Below are positions 1 to 7,958 of a DNA stretch of 64,000 nt, piece by piece. The stretch's first letter is position 1; each line of letters opens with the position of its first letter. Source of the stretch: Enterobacter sp. 10-1 (GTDB lineage: Bacteria; Pseudomonadota; Gammaproteobacteria; Enterobacterales; Enterobacteriaceae). Location of the stretch: positions 62,001 to 126,000 of the forward strand of contig NISF01000008.1 in assembly GCA_002270295.1 (NCBI GenBank). The letters run 5' to 3'. Made by a program: the position numbers and the translations under genes. The notes beneath the pieces were generated by a model. The model was not told where the DNA came from and did no database searches. It saw nothing but the letters and a program-made list of their open reading frames with translations.

Positions 1-754
1 CAGTCCAGCGGGCAAAACGCAGTTCGCTGGAACGGATAAAAACGCACAGCGTGAACTTTAAAGCCAGGGTGGTTAACGCTCGCCCTTTATAGTGTTCAAT
101 CCTTGCCAGAAAATCCGGCAGCTTATCCAGCTTCAACGCCGGACGATGGGTTGCCTTCGGCGGCGCTATTGCCCCGGAGAGATCCTGAGCAGGATTGCGC
201 TCTATCAGATCGTTCTGCACCGCATAGCGCATAATATCGGTCACCCGCTGGCGTAGCCGTGACGCTAAATCGAGATGACCGTTTTGCTCCACGGCTTTCA
301 GCGGTTCCAGTAAATCTTTGGTTTTCAGATCCGCAATGTGACGATGCCCTATCGCTGGCAAGATATTGCGCTCCATATCGCGCCATACCCGTCCAGCATG
401 GGTTTCTGACCAGCGGTTTTGGCTGATGTTTCGGTGCCAGTCTCTCGCGACCTTCTCAAAGGTAATCAGCGCGGCCTGCGCTTCTTCCATTTCCTCTTCC
501 CGTTTTTCTGCCGGGTTGATGCCATCGGCAAGCAGCAACCGCACCTCATCGCGCTTTTCTCTGGCCTTCGCCAGCGAGATCAGCGGATAAGCACCGAAAG
601 CAATCCGGCTCTCCTTACCTGCAAAGCGGTACTTAAGATACCAGCGCTTAGAGCCGCCAGGGCTTATCAACAGATACAGACCATGTGCATCCGCGAGTTT
701 ATAAGCTTTCTCGCGAGGCTTTGCGGTTCGGGCTACAACGTCTGTCAGGGCCAT
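1..754 (-). CDS. P4-type tyrosine integrase, N-terminal 251 residues (runs off left edge)
   Basis: Site-specific recombinase expected to integrate and excise a genomic island at the neighbouring leuX tRNA. Translation from ATG at 754 begins MALTDVVARTAKPREKAYKL and continues as a DUF4102-type arm-binding domain (about residues 1-90, with the motif GLYLLISPGGSKRWYLKYRF), then a core-binding helical domain (about 100-190). The start of the catalytic domain contains the motif FIRSSELRFARW, which should hold the first catalytic arginine. The remaining catalytic residues, including the tyrosine, lie left of the window, so intactness cannot be judged. The gene reads away from leuX in the same direction as the tRNA, the usual arrangement for leuX islands. 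The reading frame is open without interruption to the edge. Family confident; host element unknown. Confidence 0.9.
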   Translation of the reverse strand, partial: MALTDVVARTAKPREKAYKLADAHGLYLLISPGGSKRWYLKYRFAGKESRIAFGAYPLISLAKAREKRDEVRLLLADGINPAEKREEEMEEAQAALITFEKVARDWHRNISQNRWSETHAGRVWRDMERNILPAIGHRHIADLKTKDLLEPLKAVEQNGHLDLASRLRQRVTDIMRYAVQNDLIERNPAQDLSGAIAPPKATHRPALKLDKLPDFLARIEHYKGRALTTLALKFTLCVFIRSSELRFARWT

Positions 755-756
755 AA

Positions 757-807
757 TTGGGGGTCAACTCTTAATCGAAGTGAACTGACCCTCATCTTGA
801 CCCCCAA
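757..807. repeat. 11-bp inverted repeat at the integrase start
   Basis: TTGGGGGTCAA (757-767) and its exact reverse complement TTGACCCCCAA (797-807) are separated by 29 bp, directly upstream of the integrase ATG. The position suggests an operator or an arm-type recombinase/excisionase site near attL. It could instead be a hairpin in the integrase leader. Seen directly; function inferred. Confidence 0.6.
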
Positions 808-972
808 ATCATCTGGATGTCAATGGACGAAAAAAGACCAATGTGGATAAATTGAACAGTTCAGGAGGGAGTAAGATAATAATTAATTTGTTATTAAACA
901 ATTGGATATGGAAGTTAGTGGAAGATTATGGACATAAAAAAAGCCACCCGAAGGTGACTGATTTTTCCACAA

Positions 973-995
973 TGGTGCCGAAGGCCGGACTCGAA
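973..995 (-). other. Probable attachment-site core in the 3' end of leuX
   Basis: P4-family integrases recombine in the T arm and acceptor 3' end of leuX and regenerate an intact tRNA. The integrase begins about 220 bp beyond this end. Only one copy of the 3' end is in view; the distal copy that would define the island must lie to the left. Exact limits are inferred. Confidence 0.5.
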
Positions 996-1057
996 CCGGC
1001 ACGTATTTCTACGGTTGATTTTGAATCAACTGCGTCTACCGATTTCGCCACTCCGGC
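973..1057 (-). tRNA. leuX: tRNA-Leu (anticodon CAA)
   Basis: An 85-nt leucine tRNA with a long variable arm. The acceptor stem GCCGGAG pairs with CTTCGGC, the anticodon loop is TTCAAAA (anticodon CAA) in a GTTGA/TCAAC stem, the T arm is GGTTCGAGTCC, and a CCA end is encoded (tgg at 973-975 on the plus strand). It corresponds to E. coli leuX, which also neighbours ahr and is a classic P4-family integration target. Confidence 0.97.
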
Positions 1058-1083
1058 ACAGAAGGGATACGGAAACGTTGTGG

Positions 1084-1111
1084 ATTATACCTGTCGTTGG
1101 CTGCCATGCAA
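1084..1111 (-). promoter_or_regulatory. leuX promoter
   Basis: On the minus strand TTGCAT (1106-1111) and a perfect TATAAT (1084-1089) are separated by 16 bp and sit about 27 bp before the tRNA 5' end. This is a plausible sigma-70 promoter for leuX. Confidence 0.6.
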
Positions 1112-1282
1112 GCAACAGCGTATTCCGGCTACGCTAAGTGTCGAAAAAAACAGCGTAACCCGCCTTATGCCGCGCTAATGCGCGCGATCCCATGCTCTCT
1201 CAGGCATTTATCTCCGAACCCACTCGCAAAAACCTGCAAACGCTTCAGGGCGGTTTACATTTTCAGCCATTTGTTATCAGAT

Positions 1283-1329
1283 CCTGTTATTGGTTCGCGT
1301 AATAACGCCGATACTTTCCCAATAACAGG
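1283..1329 (+). repeat. Inverted repeat overlapping the ribosome binding site of the HNH gene
   Basis: CCTGTTATTGG (1283-1293) and its exact reverse complement CCAATAACAGG (1319-1329) flank a 25-nt loop that holds a further AATAAC (1301-1306), so the left arm could pair with either copy. The right arm contains the AGGG ribosome binding site of the HNH gene (ATG at 1339). A hairpin would hide it, or a protein bound here would block transcription. Repeats seen; control role inferred. Confidence 0.6.
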
Positions 1330-1338
1330 GTGCCCGCT

Positions 1339-2352
1339 ATGCGTTTCTATCAGATCGAACCCACGCTGGAGAACTACTGGCGCGGCATTATTCTGTTTGG
1401 CAAGAACGTCGCCTCCTATAAGTTCGCGCTGGCCCACGCCCTGTACGACGTCCGCCGCGACGGCAGCGACCTGATCCTGCTCGAAGACCTGGCGCTGCCC
1501 TTCAGCCAGCATCTGTGCCGCCATCTGCAGCAGGCGCCGAAGCAGATCACCTCTGCCAGAAGCCAATTCCTTAATACCTGCGACAGCTTTAACCGCCGGG
1601 AGATAAGCCAGGATCGGCTCACCGCCGCCACGGTGAAGCTCGGCTTTAGCGTGGTGCTGGATAAGTTTCATAACGTCAATCAGGGTGAAATCGATAAGCG
1701 CTTTTTTATCGACGAGCGCAAAACGCACAAGGGCATCCGCCTGACCGACAGCTTTTACCAGTTGACGGAGCGCCAGCAGTACCCGAACCTGATCCATGAA
1801 ACCGAGGCCCGCTGGCGACTGGTCGAGCAGGCGTGGGCGATGAACGTCTCCCGCAGCCTGATCGCCATCGAGTATGATGCGGCCGAACAGCAGCTGTTCA
1901 GCGCCAGCAACGCCCGTCGGGTAGCTATCTCCAGCTGTCGCGACAGCCTCAACGGTTACCAAAAAGGACGATGCTTTTACTGCTACGCGCCGGTTAGCCT
2001 CGATCGCGGCGACGAGAACCTGGCCGACGTCGACCACTTTATCCCGTGGAGCGCCCGTCATGAGGTGGGCAATATCAACGGCGTCTGGAATCTGGTCCTC
2101 GCCTGCCGGGGCTGCAACCGCGGCGAGCGGGGCAAGTTTATGCGGGTGCCGTCGCAAAAATTACTCTACCGGTTGCGCGACAGGAACGAATATTTTATTA
2201 CCAGCCACCTGCCGCTGCGCGAAACGCTCATCCGTCAGACCGGTAGCACGCCGGCGCGCAGGCATGATTTTTTAAACAACGCCTGGAATACCGCGCGTAT
2301 TACCCTGCTTCATGAATGGGAGCCCCAGGCCGCCGGGCCGGATATCTTCTGA
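1339..2352 (+). CDS. HNH endonuclease domain protein
   Basis: A 337-residue protein. The N-terminal 200 residues (starting MRFYQIEPTLENYW) belong to no family I can name. Residues 208-262 form an HNH/beta-beta-alpha-metal module: CFYC (212-215), DVDHFIPW (230-237, with His233 the likely general base), then NLVLACRGCN (251-260), so two CxxC pairs could bind structural zinc. It probably cleaves nucleic acid; DNA versus RNA is not evident. ATG 1339 is chosen over GTG 1330 because an AGGG Shine-Dalgarno ends at 1330. The stop codon overlaps the start of the methyltransferase gene, which implies translational coupling and joint function. No helicase or specificity subunit is nearby, so this is not a standard restriction operon. 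Position between leuX and ahr, which are adjacent in E. coli, marks it as inserted. Confidence 0.85.
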   Translation: MRFYQIEPTLENYWRGIILFGKNVASYKFALAHALYDVRRDGSDLILLEDLALPFSQHLCRHLQQAPKQITSARSQFLNTCDSFNRREISQDRLTAATVKLGFSVVLDKFHNVNQGEIDKRFFIDERKTHKGIRLTDSFYQLTERQQYPNLIHETEARWRLVEQAWAMNVSRSLIAIEYDAAEQQLFSASNARRVAISSCRDSLNGYQKGRCFYCYAPVSLDRGDENLADVDHFIPWSARHEVGNINGVWNLVLACRGCNRGERGKFMRVPSQKLLYRLRDRNEYFITSHLPLRETLIRQTGSTPARRHDFLNNAWNTARITLLHEWEPQAAGPDIF

Positions 2353-2930
2353 TGACCATCAACTATTACCAACACAACGCCGACAGCTTTTTTACCGCCA
2401 CCGTCGCTGTCGATATGTCCTCCCTGTACGCCCCCTTCGTTGAGGCGCTAACTCCGCCGGAGCTGATCCTCGATGCCGGCTGCGGTTCCGGGCGCGATGC
2501 GAAAGCTTTCGCCGAGATGGGCTATCGGGTCGAAGCCTTTGACGCCTCCTCGGAGATGGTGGCGCGGGCGGCGCGCTACAGCGGGCTGCCGGTCCGCCAG
2601 CGCAGCTTTACCGACATCAGCGAAACCGCACGCTACGATGGGATCTGGTGCTGCGCATCGCTGCTGCACGTTCCTGAAGATGAGCTTCCCGGCGTGATGC
2701 AGCGGCTGGCGACGGCGCTCAAACCCGGCGGCGTCTGGTACGTCTCGTTTAAATACGGTGCCGGCGAGCGCGAAAAGGAGGGACGACGCTTTACCGACCT
2801 CGATGAAGCGGGCCTCAAGACGCTGGTCGCCGCTCTGGCGGATATCGACATCACGCGGATGTGGCAAACCCTGGATAAGCGCCCGGACCGCAGCGAAACC
2901 TGGCTGAATGCGCTGCTGCTGAAGGCCTGA
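2352..2930 (+). CDS. Class I SAM-dependent methyltransferase, coupled to the HNH gene
   Basis: A 192-residue Rossmann-type methyltransferase. Motif I is LILDAGCGSGRDA (38-50), an acidic residue closing beta-2 is in EAFDAS (61-66), and a motif IV-like stretch YDGIWCCASLLHVP spans 95-108, followed by LKPGGVWYVSFKYG. It lacks the (D/N/S)PP(Y/F) motif of N6-adenine and N4-cytosine DNA methyltransferases and the PC motif of C5 enzymes. It looks more like TehB/UbiE-type small-molecule, protein or RNA methyltransferases. The ATG overlaps the HNH stop (TGATG). Substrate unknown. Pairing with a nuclease suggests protection, repair or self/non-self marking, but that is inference. Confidence 0.85.
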   Translation: MTINYYQHNADSFFTATVAVDMSSLYAPFVEALTPPELILDAGCGSGRDAKAFAEMGYRVEAFDASSEMVARAARYSGLPVRQRSFTDISETARYDGIWCCASLLHVPEDELPGVMQRLATALKPGGVWYVSFKYGAGEREKEGRRFTDLDEAGLKTLVAALADIDITRMWQTLDKRPDRSETWLNALLLKA

Positions 2931-2941
2931 GCCTACGCTCC

Positions 2942-2965
2942 GTTCCCCTCGCCGCCGAGGGGAAC
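2942..2965 (+). terminator. Hairpin after the HNH-methyltransferase pair
   Basis: GTTCCCCTCG and CGAGGGGAAC form a perfect 10-bp stem with a 4-nt loop, 11 bp after the methyltransferase stop. No U-run follows, so it is a stabilising or weak terminator hairpin. Confidence 0.55.
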
Positions 2966-3086
2966 TCTGGCCGCTCTTCGTTTCTCGCCCCACCCACGCC
3001 CCTCCCCACACCTCCTTCTGCCAAGCGTCGCCACCCCCAATGCTCTACACTTCCTTCTTATCTATGCCAAAACCAAGGAAACCGTC

Positions 3087-4106
3087 ATGAGCATAATTAA
3101 AAGCTACGCCGCCAAAGAAGCGGGCGCCGATCTGTCGCTATGGGAATACGACGCCGGCGAACTCCGGCCGGAAGATGTTGAGGTCCAGGTGGAGTACTGC
3201 GGCATCTGCCACTCGGACCTGTCGATGATCGACAACGAATGGGGCATGTCGAGCTACCCGCTGGTTGCCGGCCATGAAATCATTGGTCGCGTAGCGGCGC
3301 TGGGCAGCGCGGCGCAGGAGAAAGGGCTGAAGGTTGGTCAGAAGGTCGGCATCGGCTGGACGGCGCGCAGCTGCGGGCACTGCGACGCCTGTATCAGCGG
3401 CAACCAGATCAACTGTCTGGAAGGCTCGGTGCCGACCATCATCAACCGCGGCGGCTTTGCCGATAAGCTGCGCGCCGACTGGCAGTGGGTGATCCCCCTG
3501 CCGGAAAGCATCGATATCGCATCCGCCGGCCCGATGCTCTGCGGCGGCATCACCGTCTTTAAACCGCTGCTGATGCATCGCGTCACCGCCACCAGCCGCG
3601 TCGGCGTCATCGGCATCGGCGGCCTCGGCCACATCGCCATCAAGCTGCTGCGCGCGATGGGCGCGGAAGTCACCGCCTTCAGCTCCAACCCGGCGAAAGA
3701 GCAGGAAGTGCTGGCGATGGGCGCCGATCGCGTGGTCAACAGCCGCGATCCTGAAGCCTTAAAAGCGCTGGCCGGCCAGTTCGACCTGATCATCAACACC
3801 GTGGCGGTGGATCTCGAATGGCAGCCGTACTTCGAAGCTCTCTCCTGGGGCGGCAACTTCCACACCGTCGGCGCGGTGATGAAGCCGTTCCCGATTCCCG
3901 CCTTCACCCTGATTGGCGGCGACCGCAGCATCTCCGGTTCGGCGACCGGCAACCCGTCCGAGCTGCGCAAGCTGATGAAGTTCGCCGGGCGCAGCAAAGT
4001 GGCGCCGACCACCGAGCTGTTCCCGATGTCGCAAATCAACGAGGCGCTCAAGCACGTGCGCGAAGGCAAGGCGCGCTATCGGGTGGTGCTGAAAGCCGAC
4101 TTCTGA
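3087..4106 (+). CDS. ahr: NADPH-dependent aldehyde reductase Ahr
   Basis: Zinc-dependent medium-chain alcohol dehydrogenase, 339 residues, cytoplasmic. It reduces a wide range of aldehydes with NADPH in the E. coli orthologue (formerly YjgB). Visible motifs are the catalytic-zinc region CGICHSD and GHE, the structural-zinc cluster [15 protein letters not shown], and the Rossmann stretch [16 protein letters not shown]. Sequence is near-identical to E. coli Ahr through most of its length, and it lies beside leuX in both organisms. An AAGGAAA Shine-Dalgarno precedes the ATG. Monocistronic, followed by a hairpin. Confidence 0.95.
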   Translation: MSIIKSYAAKEAGADLSLWEYDAGELRPEDVEVQVEYCGICHSDLSMIDNEWGMSSYPLVAGHEIIGRVAALGSAAQEKGLKVGQKVGIGWTARSCGHCDACISGNQINCLEGSVPTIINRGGFADKLRADWQWVIPLPESIDIASAGPMLCGGITVFKPLLMHRVTATSRVGVIGIGGLGHIAIKLLRAMGAEVTAFSSNPAKEQEVLAMGADRVVNSRDPEALKALAGQFDLIINTVAVDLEWQPYFEALSWGGNFHTVGAVMKPFPIPAFTLIGGDRSISGSATGNPSELRKLMKFAGRSKVAPTTELFPMSQINEALKHVREGKARYRVVLKADF

Positions 4107-4117
4107 CGATCTCCGCC

Positions 4118-4149
4118 GCGCTCAGGCCGCATGCGCGCGGCCTGAGCGC
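4118..4149 (+). terminator. Hairpin after ahr
   Basis: GCGCTCAGGCCG (4118-4129) and CGGCCTGAGCGC (4138-4149) form a perfect 12-bp stem with an 8-nt loop just after the ahr stop. There is no U-run. Confidence 0.6.
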
Positions 4150-4201
4150 CAATGATTCAATATATCCGCCGGGCGGCCCGTCCGCCCGGCAGCTGCGCCT
4201 C

Positions 4202-4219
4202 CGGTCATTAAATAGTCAT
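4202..4219 (+). promoter_or_regulatory. Candidate Pho box of the gpdQ operon
   Basis: CGGTCAT-TAAA-TAGTCAT: two heptamers, each one mismatch from the PhoB consensus CTGTCAT, with the canonical 4-bp AT-rich spacer. A -10-like TACTTT follows about 10 bp downstream (4230-4235), the normal Pho-promoter geometry. It implies induction by phosphate starvation, as for E. coli ugp. Motif seen; regulation inferred. Confidence 0.55.
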
Positions 4220-4294
4220 CTTCCCGCCATACTTTTGCAGTCAAAGCTTCTCACAATCCGTGCTTCGACAATGCCTGATTGAGACGTCGCCGTT

Positions 4295-5167
4295 ATGAGA
4301 AAAAGCTGGCTCCCCTGGCTGATACTGTCACCTTCGCTGCTGTTTTTGCTGCTGTTTACCTGGTTCCCGCTGGGGCGCTCGGTCTACGACAGCCTGTTCG
4401 ATACCCGGATGGTCAGCGACGGCGCGCAGTTCGTCGGCCTCGATAACTTCACCCGCCTGTTCGCCGACGGCGTCTTCTGGCAGTCGCTGGTCAATAACCT
4501 GCTCTATATCCTGCTGACGGTGGTACCGGGCGTGACCCTCGCCCTGCTGCTGGCCGTCGCGCTGAGCGAAAACCATCGCGTCAACCGCTGGCTGCGCACC
4601 GCCTTCTTCTTCCCGATGATTATCCCGATGGTCAGCGCCGCCGCGCTGTGGCTGTTTATCTTTATGCCCGGCCTCGGCCTGCTCGACCACTATCTGGCGA
4701 AGATCGTCGGCCCGATGAACAACAACTGGCTGGGGCGCAGCAATACCGCCCTGCTGGCGCTGGCGCTGATTGGGGTGTGGAAGTTTGCCGGCTACTACAT
4801 GCTGTTTTTCCTCGCCGGCCTGCAGAGTATCCCGGCCTCGACCCGCGAAGCGGCGATTATGGAAGGCGCCACCCGCAGCCAGGTGTTCTTTAAGGTCACC
4901 CTGCCGCTGCTGCGCCCGACCCTGAGCTTCGTCATCACCACGGCGCTGATCTACTCCATCACTCAAATTGACCACGTGGCGGTGATGACCCGCGGCGGGC
5001 CGGACAACGCCACCACCGTGCTGCTCTACTACATCCAGAACCTGGCGTGGGATACCCACGACCTCGGCAAAGCCTCCGCCGCCACCTTCCTGACGCTGGC
5101 CGGGCTGTTCGCCTTCTCGCTGCTTAACCTCAAACTGCTGGAGAAAGGAGCCCACCATGAGCGCTGA
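4295..5167 (+). CDS. ABC transporter permease, MalF/UgpA type
   Basis: Inner-membrane permease of 290 residues with six predicted membrane helices, the first at residues 5-27. The cytoplasmic EAA loop that docks the ATPase reads EAAIMEGATRSQVFFKVTLP. It belongs to the carbohydrate-uptake-1 family that includes UgpA. First gene of a five-gene operon with a second permease, gpdQ, an ATPase and a binding protein. From context its cargo is probably a glycerophosphodiester or glycerol-3-phosphate-like compound; this is inference from GpdQ. Confidence 0.9.
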   Translation: MRKSWLPWLILSPSLLFLLLFTWFPLGRSVYDSLFDTRMVSDGAQFVGLDNFTRLFADGVFWQSLVNNLLYILLTVVPGVTLALLLAVALSENHRVNRWLRTAFFFPMIIPMVSAAALWLFIFMPGLGLLDHYLAKIVGPMNNNWLGRSNTALLALALIGVWKFAGYYMLFFLAGLQSIPASTREAAIMEGATRSQVFFKVTLPLLRPTLSFVITTALIYSITQIDHVAVMTRGGPDNATTVLLYYIQNLAWDTHDLGKASAATFLTLAGLFAFSLLNLKLLEKGAHHER

Positions 5168-6044
5168 AATTTCGCCGCTGGCCGTGCGCTCGTCGGGCGC
5201 ATCGCGTCCGCTGTGGCTGCGCCTGCGTCGTTCGCAGCCCTTTACCCTCAGCGTGCTGATGTGCTGCCTGGCGCTGCTGTGGGTGAGCCCGTTTATCTGG
5301 ATGCTGGCGACCTCGTTCAGCGCCACCACCTTCGGCGAAGATATGGCCTCGCTGCTGCCCAGGCTGCCGCTGACCCTCGATAACTTCCGCGACGCCTGGG
5401 CCAGCGCCGACTGGCCGAGCCTCTACGCCAACACCATTATCTTCACCTTCGGCACCTTCTGCGTGCAGCTGCTGACCATCACCACCGCCGGCTACGTCTT
5501 CGCCTGCCACGAGTTCCGCGGCAAGCAGACCCTGTTCCTGCTGTTCCTGGTGCAGCTGATGATCATGCCGGTGGTGATGATGGTGCCGAACATGCTGACC
5601 CTCAAAACCTTCGGCCTGCTCAATACCCTGACCGGGGTGATGATGCCCTACTTCACCTCGGCCTTCGGCGTGTTCCTGATGCGCCAGGCGTTCCTCGCCA
5701 TCCCCAAAGAGCTGGAGGAAGCCGCGCTGATGGAGGGCTGCCGCTGGTGGCAGGTGCTGTTCCGCGTGCTGCTGCCGATGTCCTGGCCGTCGGTGCTGGC
5801 CTTCGCCACCGTCAGCATTACCTACCACTGGAACGAATACCTGTGGCCGCTGATGATGCTCAACGATCCCGATAAGCAAGTGCTGACCGTGGGGCTGGTC
5901 TCCTTCGCCATGGGCGCCGAATCCGGCGGCCAGTGGGGCACCATCGGCGCCGGGACGCTGATGGTCTGCCTGCCGCTGATGCTGGCGTTCATTCTTTTCC
6001 AGAAACAGTTCCTGCGAAGCTTCGGCTTCTCCGGGATCAAATAA
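5157..6044 (+). CDS. ABC transporter permease, MalG/UgpE type
   Basis: Second inner-membrane permease, 295 residues, overlapping the first permease gene by 11 bp, with GAAAGGAG upstream of its ATG. Six membrane segments are apparent and the EAA loop reads [21 protein letters not shown]. It would form a heterodimeric channel with the upstream permease, driven by the UgpC-like ATPase encoded two genes later. A GGAG ribosome binding site for gpdQ follows directly after the stop. Confidence 0.9.
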   Translation: MSAEISPLAVRSSGASRPLWLRLRRSQPFTLSVLMCCLALLWVSPFIWMLATSFSATTFGEDMASLLPRLPLTLDNFRDAWASADWPSLYANTIIFTFGTFCVQLLTITTAGYVFACHEFRGKQTLFLLFLVQLMIMPVVMMVPNMLTLKTFGLLNTLTGVMMPYFTSAFGVFLMRQAFLAIPKELEEAALMEGCRWWQVLFRVLLPMSWPSVLAFATVSITYHWNEYLWPLMMLNDPDKQVLTVGLVSFAMGAESGGQWGTIGAGTLMVCLPLMLAFILFQKQFLRSFGFSGIK

Positions 6045-6054
6045 GGAGTTATTG

Positions 6055-6879
6055 ATGCTGTTAGCGCAAATTTCCGATACCCACTTCCGCAGCCACGGCC
6101 AGAAGCTGTACGGCTTTATCGACGTTAATGCCGCCAACGCCGACGTGGTTTCCCAGCTCAACGCCCTGCCGGAGCGTCCGGACGCGGTGGTGGTCAGCGG
6201 CGATATCGTCAACTGCGGCCGCCCGGAGGAGTACGAGGCGGCCCGCCAGATCCTCAGCGGCCTGAACTACCCGCTGTATCTGATCCCCGGCAACCACGAC
6301 GATAAAGAGCTGTTTCTGGAATACCTGCATCCGCTGTGCCCGCAGCTCGGCAGCGATCCGCAGAACATGCACTACGCGGTGGACGATTTTGCCACCCGCC
6401 TGCTGTTTATCGACTCCAGCCGCGCCGGCACCTCCAGCGGCTGGCTGACGGACGAGACCATTAAATGGCTGGAAGCGCAGCTGTTCGACGGCGGCGATAA
6501 GCCTGCGACGGTATTTATGCATCACCCGCCGCTGCCGCTGGGCAACGCCCAGATGGACCCCATCGCCTGTGAAAACGGCTATCGCCTGCTGGCGCTGGTG
6601 GAGCGCTTCCCGTCGCTGACGCGCATTTTCTGCGGCCACAACCACAGCCTGACCCTGACCCAGCACCGCCAGGCGATTATCTCCACCGTGCCGGGAACCG
6701 TGCATCAGGTGCCCTATTTCCACGAAGATACCCGCCCGTACTACGATATGTCGCCGGCCTCCTGCCTGATGCATCGCCAGGTAGGCGAGCAGTGGGTGAG
6801 CTACCAGCACTCGCTGGCACACTATGCCGGGCCGTGGCTGTATGACGAAAACATCAGCTGTCCGACGCAAGAGCGCTAA
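6055..6879 (+). CDS. gpdQ: Glycerophosphodiesterase GpdQ (binuclear metallophosphoesterase)
   Basis: Cytoplasmic 274-residue calcineurin-like phosphoesterase that hydrolyses glycerophosphodiesters to glycerol-3-phosphate and an alcohol; the K. aerogenes enzyme also attacks other phosphodiesters promiscuously. All metal ligands known for that enzyme are present at the same positions: Asp8, His10, Asp50, Asn80, His156, His195 and His197. The length equals the characterised protein. Start ATG 6055 ([10 protein letters not shown]) matches it; a TTG three bases earlier is ignored. There is no signal peptide, so the substrate must be imported intact, which fits the importer genes on both sides. A plausible organophosphorus scavenging system. 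Confidence 0.95.
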   Translation: MLLAQISDTHFRSHGQKLYGFIDVNAANADVVSQLNALPERPDAVVVSGDIVNCGRPEEYEAARQILSGLNYPLYLIPGNHDDKELFLEYLHPLCPQLGSDPQNMHYAVDDFATRLLFIDSSRAGTSSGWLTDETIKWLEAQLFDGGDKPATVFMHHPPLPLGNAQMDPIACENGYRLLALVERFPSLTRIFCGHNHSLTLTQHRQAIISTVPGTVHQVPYFHEDTRPYYDMSPASCLMHRQVGEQWVSYQHSLAHYAGPWLYDENISCPTQER

Positions 6880-6884
6880 TCGCC

Positions 6885-7958
6885 ATGCTTAGTTTGCAAA
6901 ATATCAGTAAACGCTTCGACGGCAAGCCGGCCCTCAGCGCCCTGTCGCTGGATATTCACGAAGGCGAGTTCGTGGTGCTGGTCGGCCCCTCCGGCTGCGG
7001 TAAAAGCACCCTACTGCGCCTGCTGGCCGGGCTCGATCGGGTCAGCGACGGTGAAATCTGGCTGCATGAACAGAACATCACCGATATGTCGCCGCGCGAG
7101 CGTAATTTCGCGATGATCTTCCAGAACTACGCCCTGTTCCCCCATCTGTCGGTGCGCGACAACATCACCTTCGGCATGAAGGTGCGCAAAGAGGAGAAGG
7201 CCAGCTGGCAGCCGCGGGTGGATAAAGTCGCGCAGATGCTGCAGCTGGACGCCTTGCTGGATCGCAAACCGGCGAAGCTCTCCGGCGGCCAGCGCCAGCG
7301 GGTGGCGATGGCCCGCGCCATCGTACGCAATCCGCGGCTGTTCCTGATGGATGAGCCGCTCTCCAACCTCGACGCGCGCCTGCGCAGCGAGGTGCGCGAC
7401 AGCATTATGGATCTCCACCAGCAGCTGAAAACCAGCACCATCTACGTCACCCACGACCAGACCGAGGCGATGTCGATGGCCGACCGCATCGTGGTGATGA
7501 ACGCCGGCCACGTGCAGCAGGTCGGGCGCCCGGAGCACCTCTACACCCACCCGGCCAACCTGTTCGTCGCCGGGTTTATCGGTTCCCCGGCGATGAACCT
7601 GCTGTCGCTGCCCTGCGCCGACGGCGAGGTAAGGCTCGGCGAGCTGCGTCATCCGCTGCCGCCGCGCTATCGCGATGAGTCCCGCGTCTGGCTGGGCATC
7701 CGCCCGGAACATATCAGCGATCGCGTGGAAGAGGGCCATCTGCGCCTCTGTGCCACCGTGCTGCAACGAGAACTGATGGGGGCCGACTACCTGCTCCACG
7801 TCAGCACCCCCATCGGCACCCTGCGCTTTAGCCGCCGCCATCGCGGCGCGGTGCCGGAGAAAGGCGATTCGCTGATCCTCGGTTTCGCGCCCGGGGATAT
7901 TCATCTTTTTCATGCTGAGAAACAGCATAATTTACTCCAGGAGATTGACCATGCTTAA
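6885..7958 (+). CDS. ABC transporter ATPase, UgpC/MalK type
   Basis: ATPase of 357 residues for the importer encoded around it. Walker A GPSGCGKST (about 34-42), signature LSGGQRQRVAMARA, Walker B LFLMDEP and the switch histidine in VTHDQTEAMSMAD are all present. A C-terminal TOBE/regulatory region occupies about 235-357. It begins 5 bp after gpdQ and its end overlaps the binding-protein gene by 8 bp, so the five genes form one transcriptional unit. MalK/UgpC relatives energise sugar and glycerol-phosphate uptake. Confidence 0.92.
   Translation: MLSLQNISKRFDGKPALSALSLDIHEGEFVVLVGPSGCGKSTLLRLLAGLDRVSDGEIWLHEQNITDMSPRERNFAMIFQNYALFPHLSVRDNITFGMKVRKEEKASWQPRVDKVAQMLQLDALLDRKPAKLSGGQRQRVAMARAIVRNPRLFLMDEPLSNLDARLRSEVRDSIMDLHQQLKTSTIYVTHDQTEAMSMADRIVVMNAGHVQQVGRPEHLYTHPANLFVAGFIGSPAMNLLSLPCADGEVRLGELRHPLPPRYRDESRVWLGIRPEHISDRVEEGHLRLCATVLQRELMGADYLLHVSTPIGTLRFSRRHRGAVPEKGDSLILGFAPGDIHLFHAEKQHNLLQEIDHA

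Noticed and set aside
1330-1338. GTG start three codons upstream of the HNH ATG
   Set aside because: It overlaps the AGGG Shine-Dalgarno that serves ATG 1339 and adds no conserved residues that I can identify.
2352-2930. Classical restriction-modification reading of the HNH-methyltransferase pair
   Set aside because: The methyltransferase lacks the catalytic motif IV forms of DNA adenine or cytosine methyltransferases and no target-recognition domain is visible, so I do not call it a type II system.
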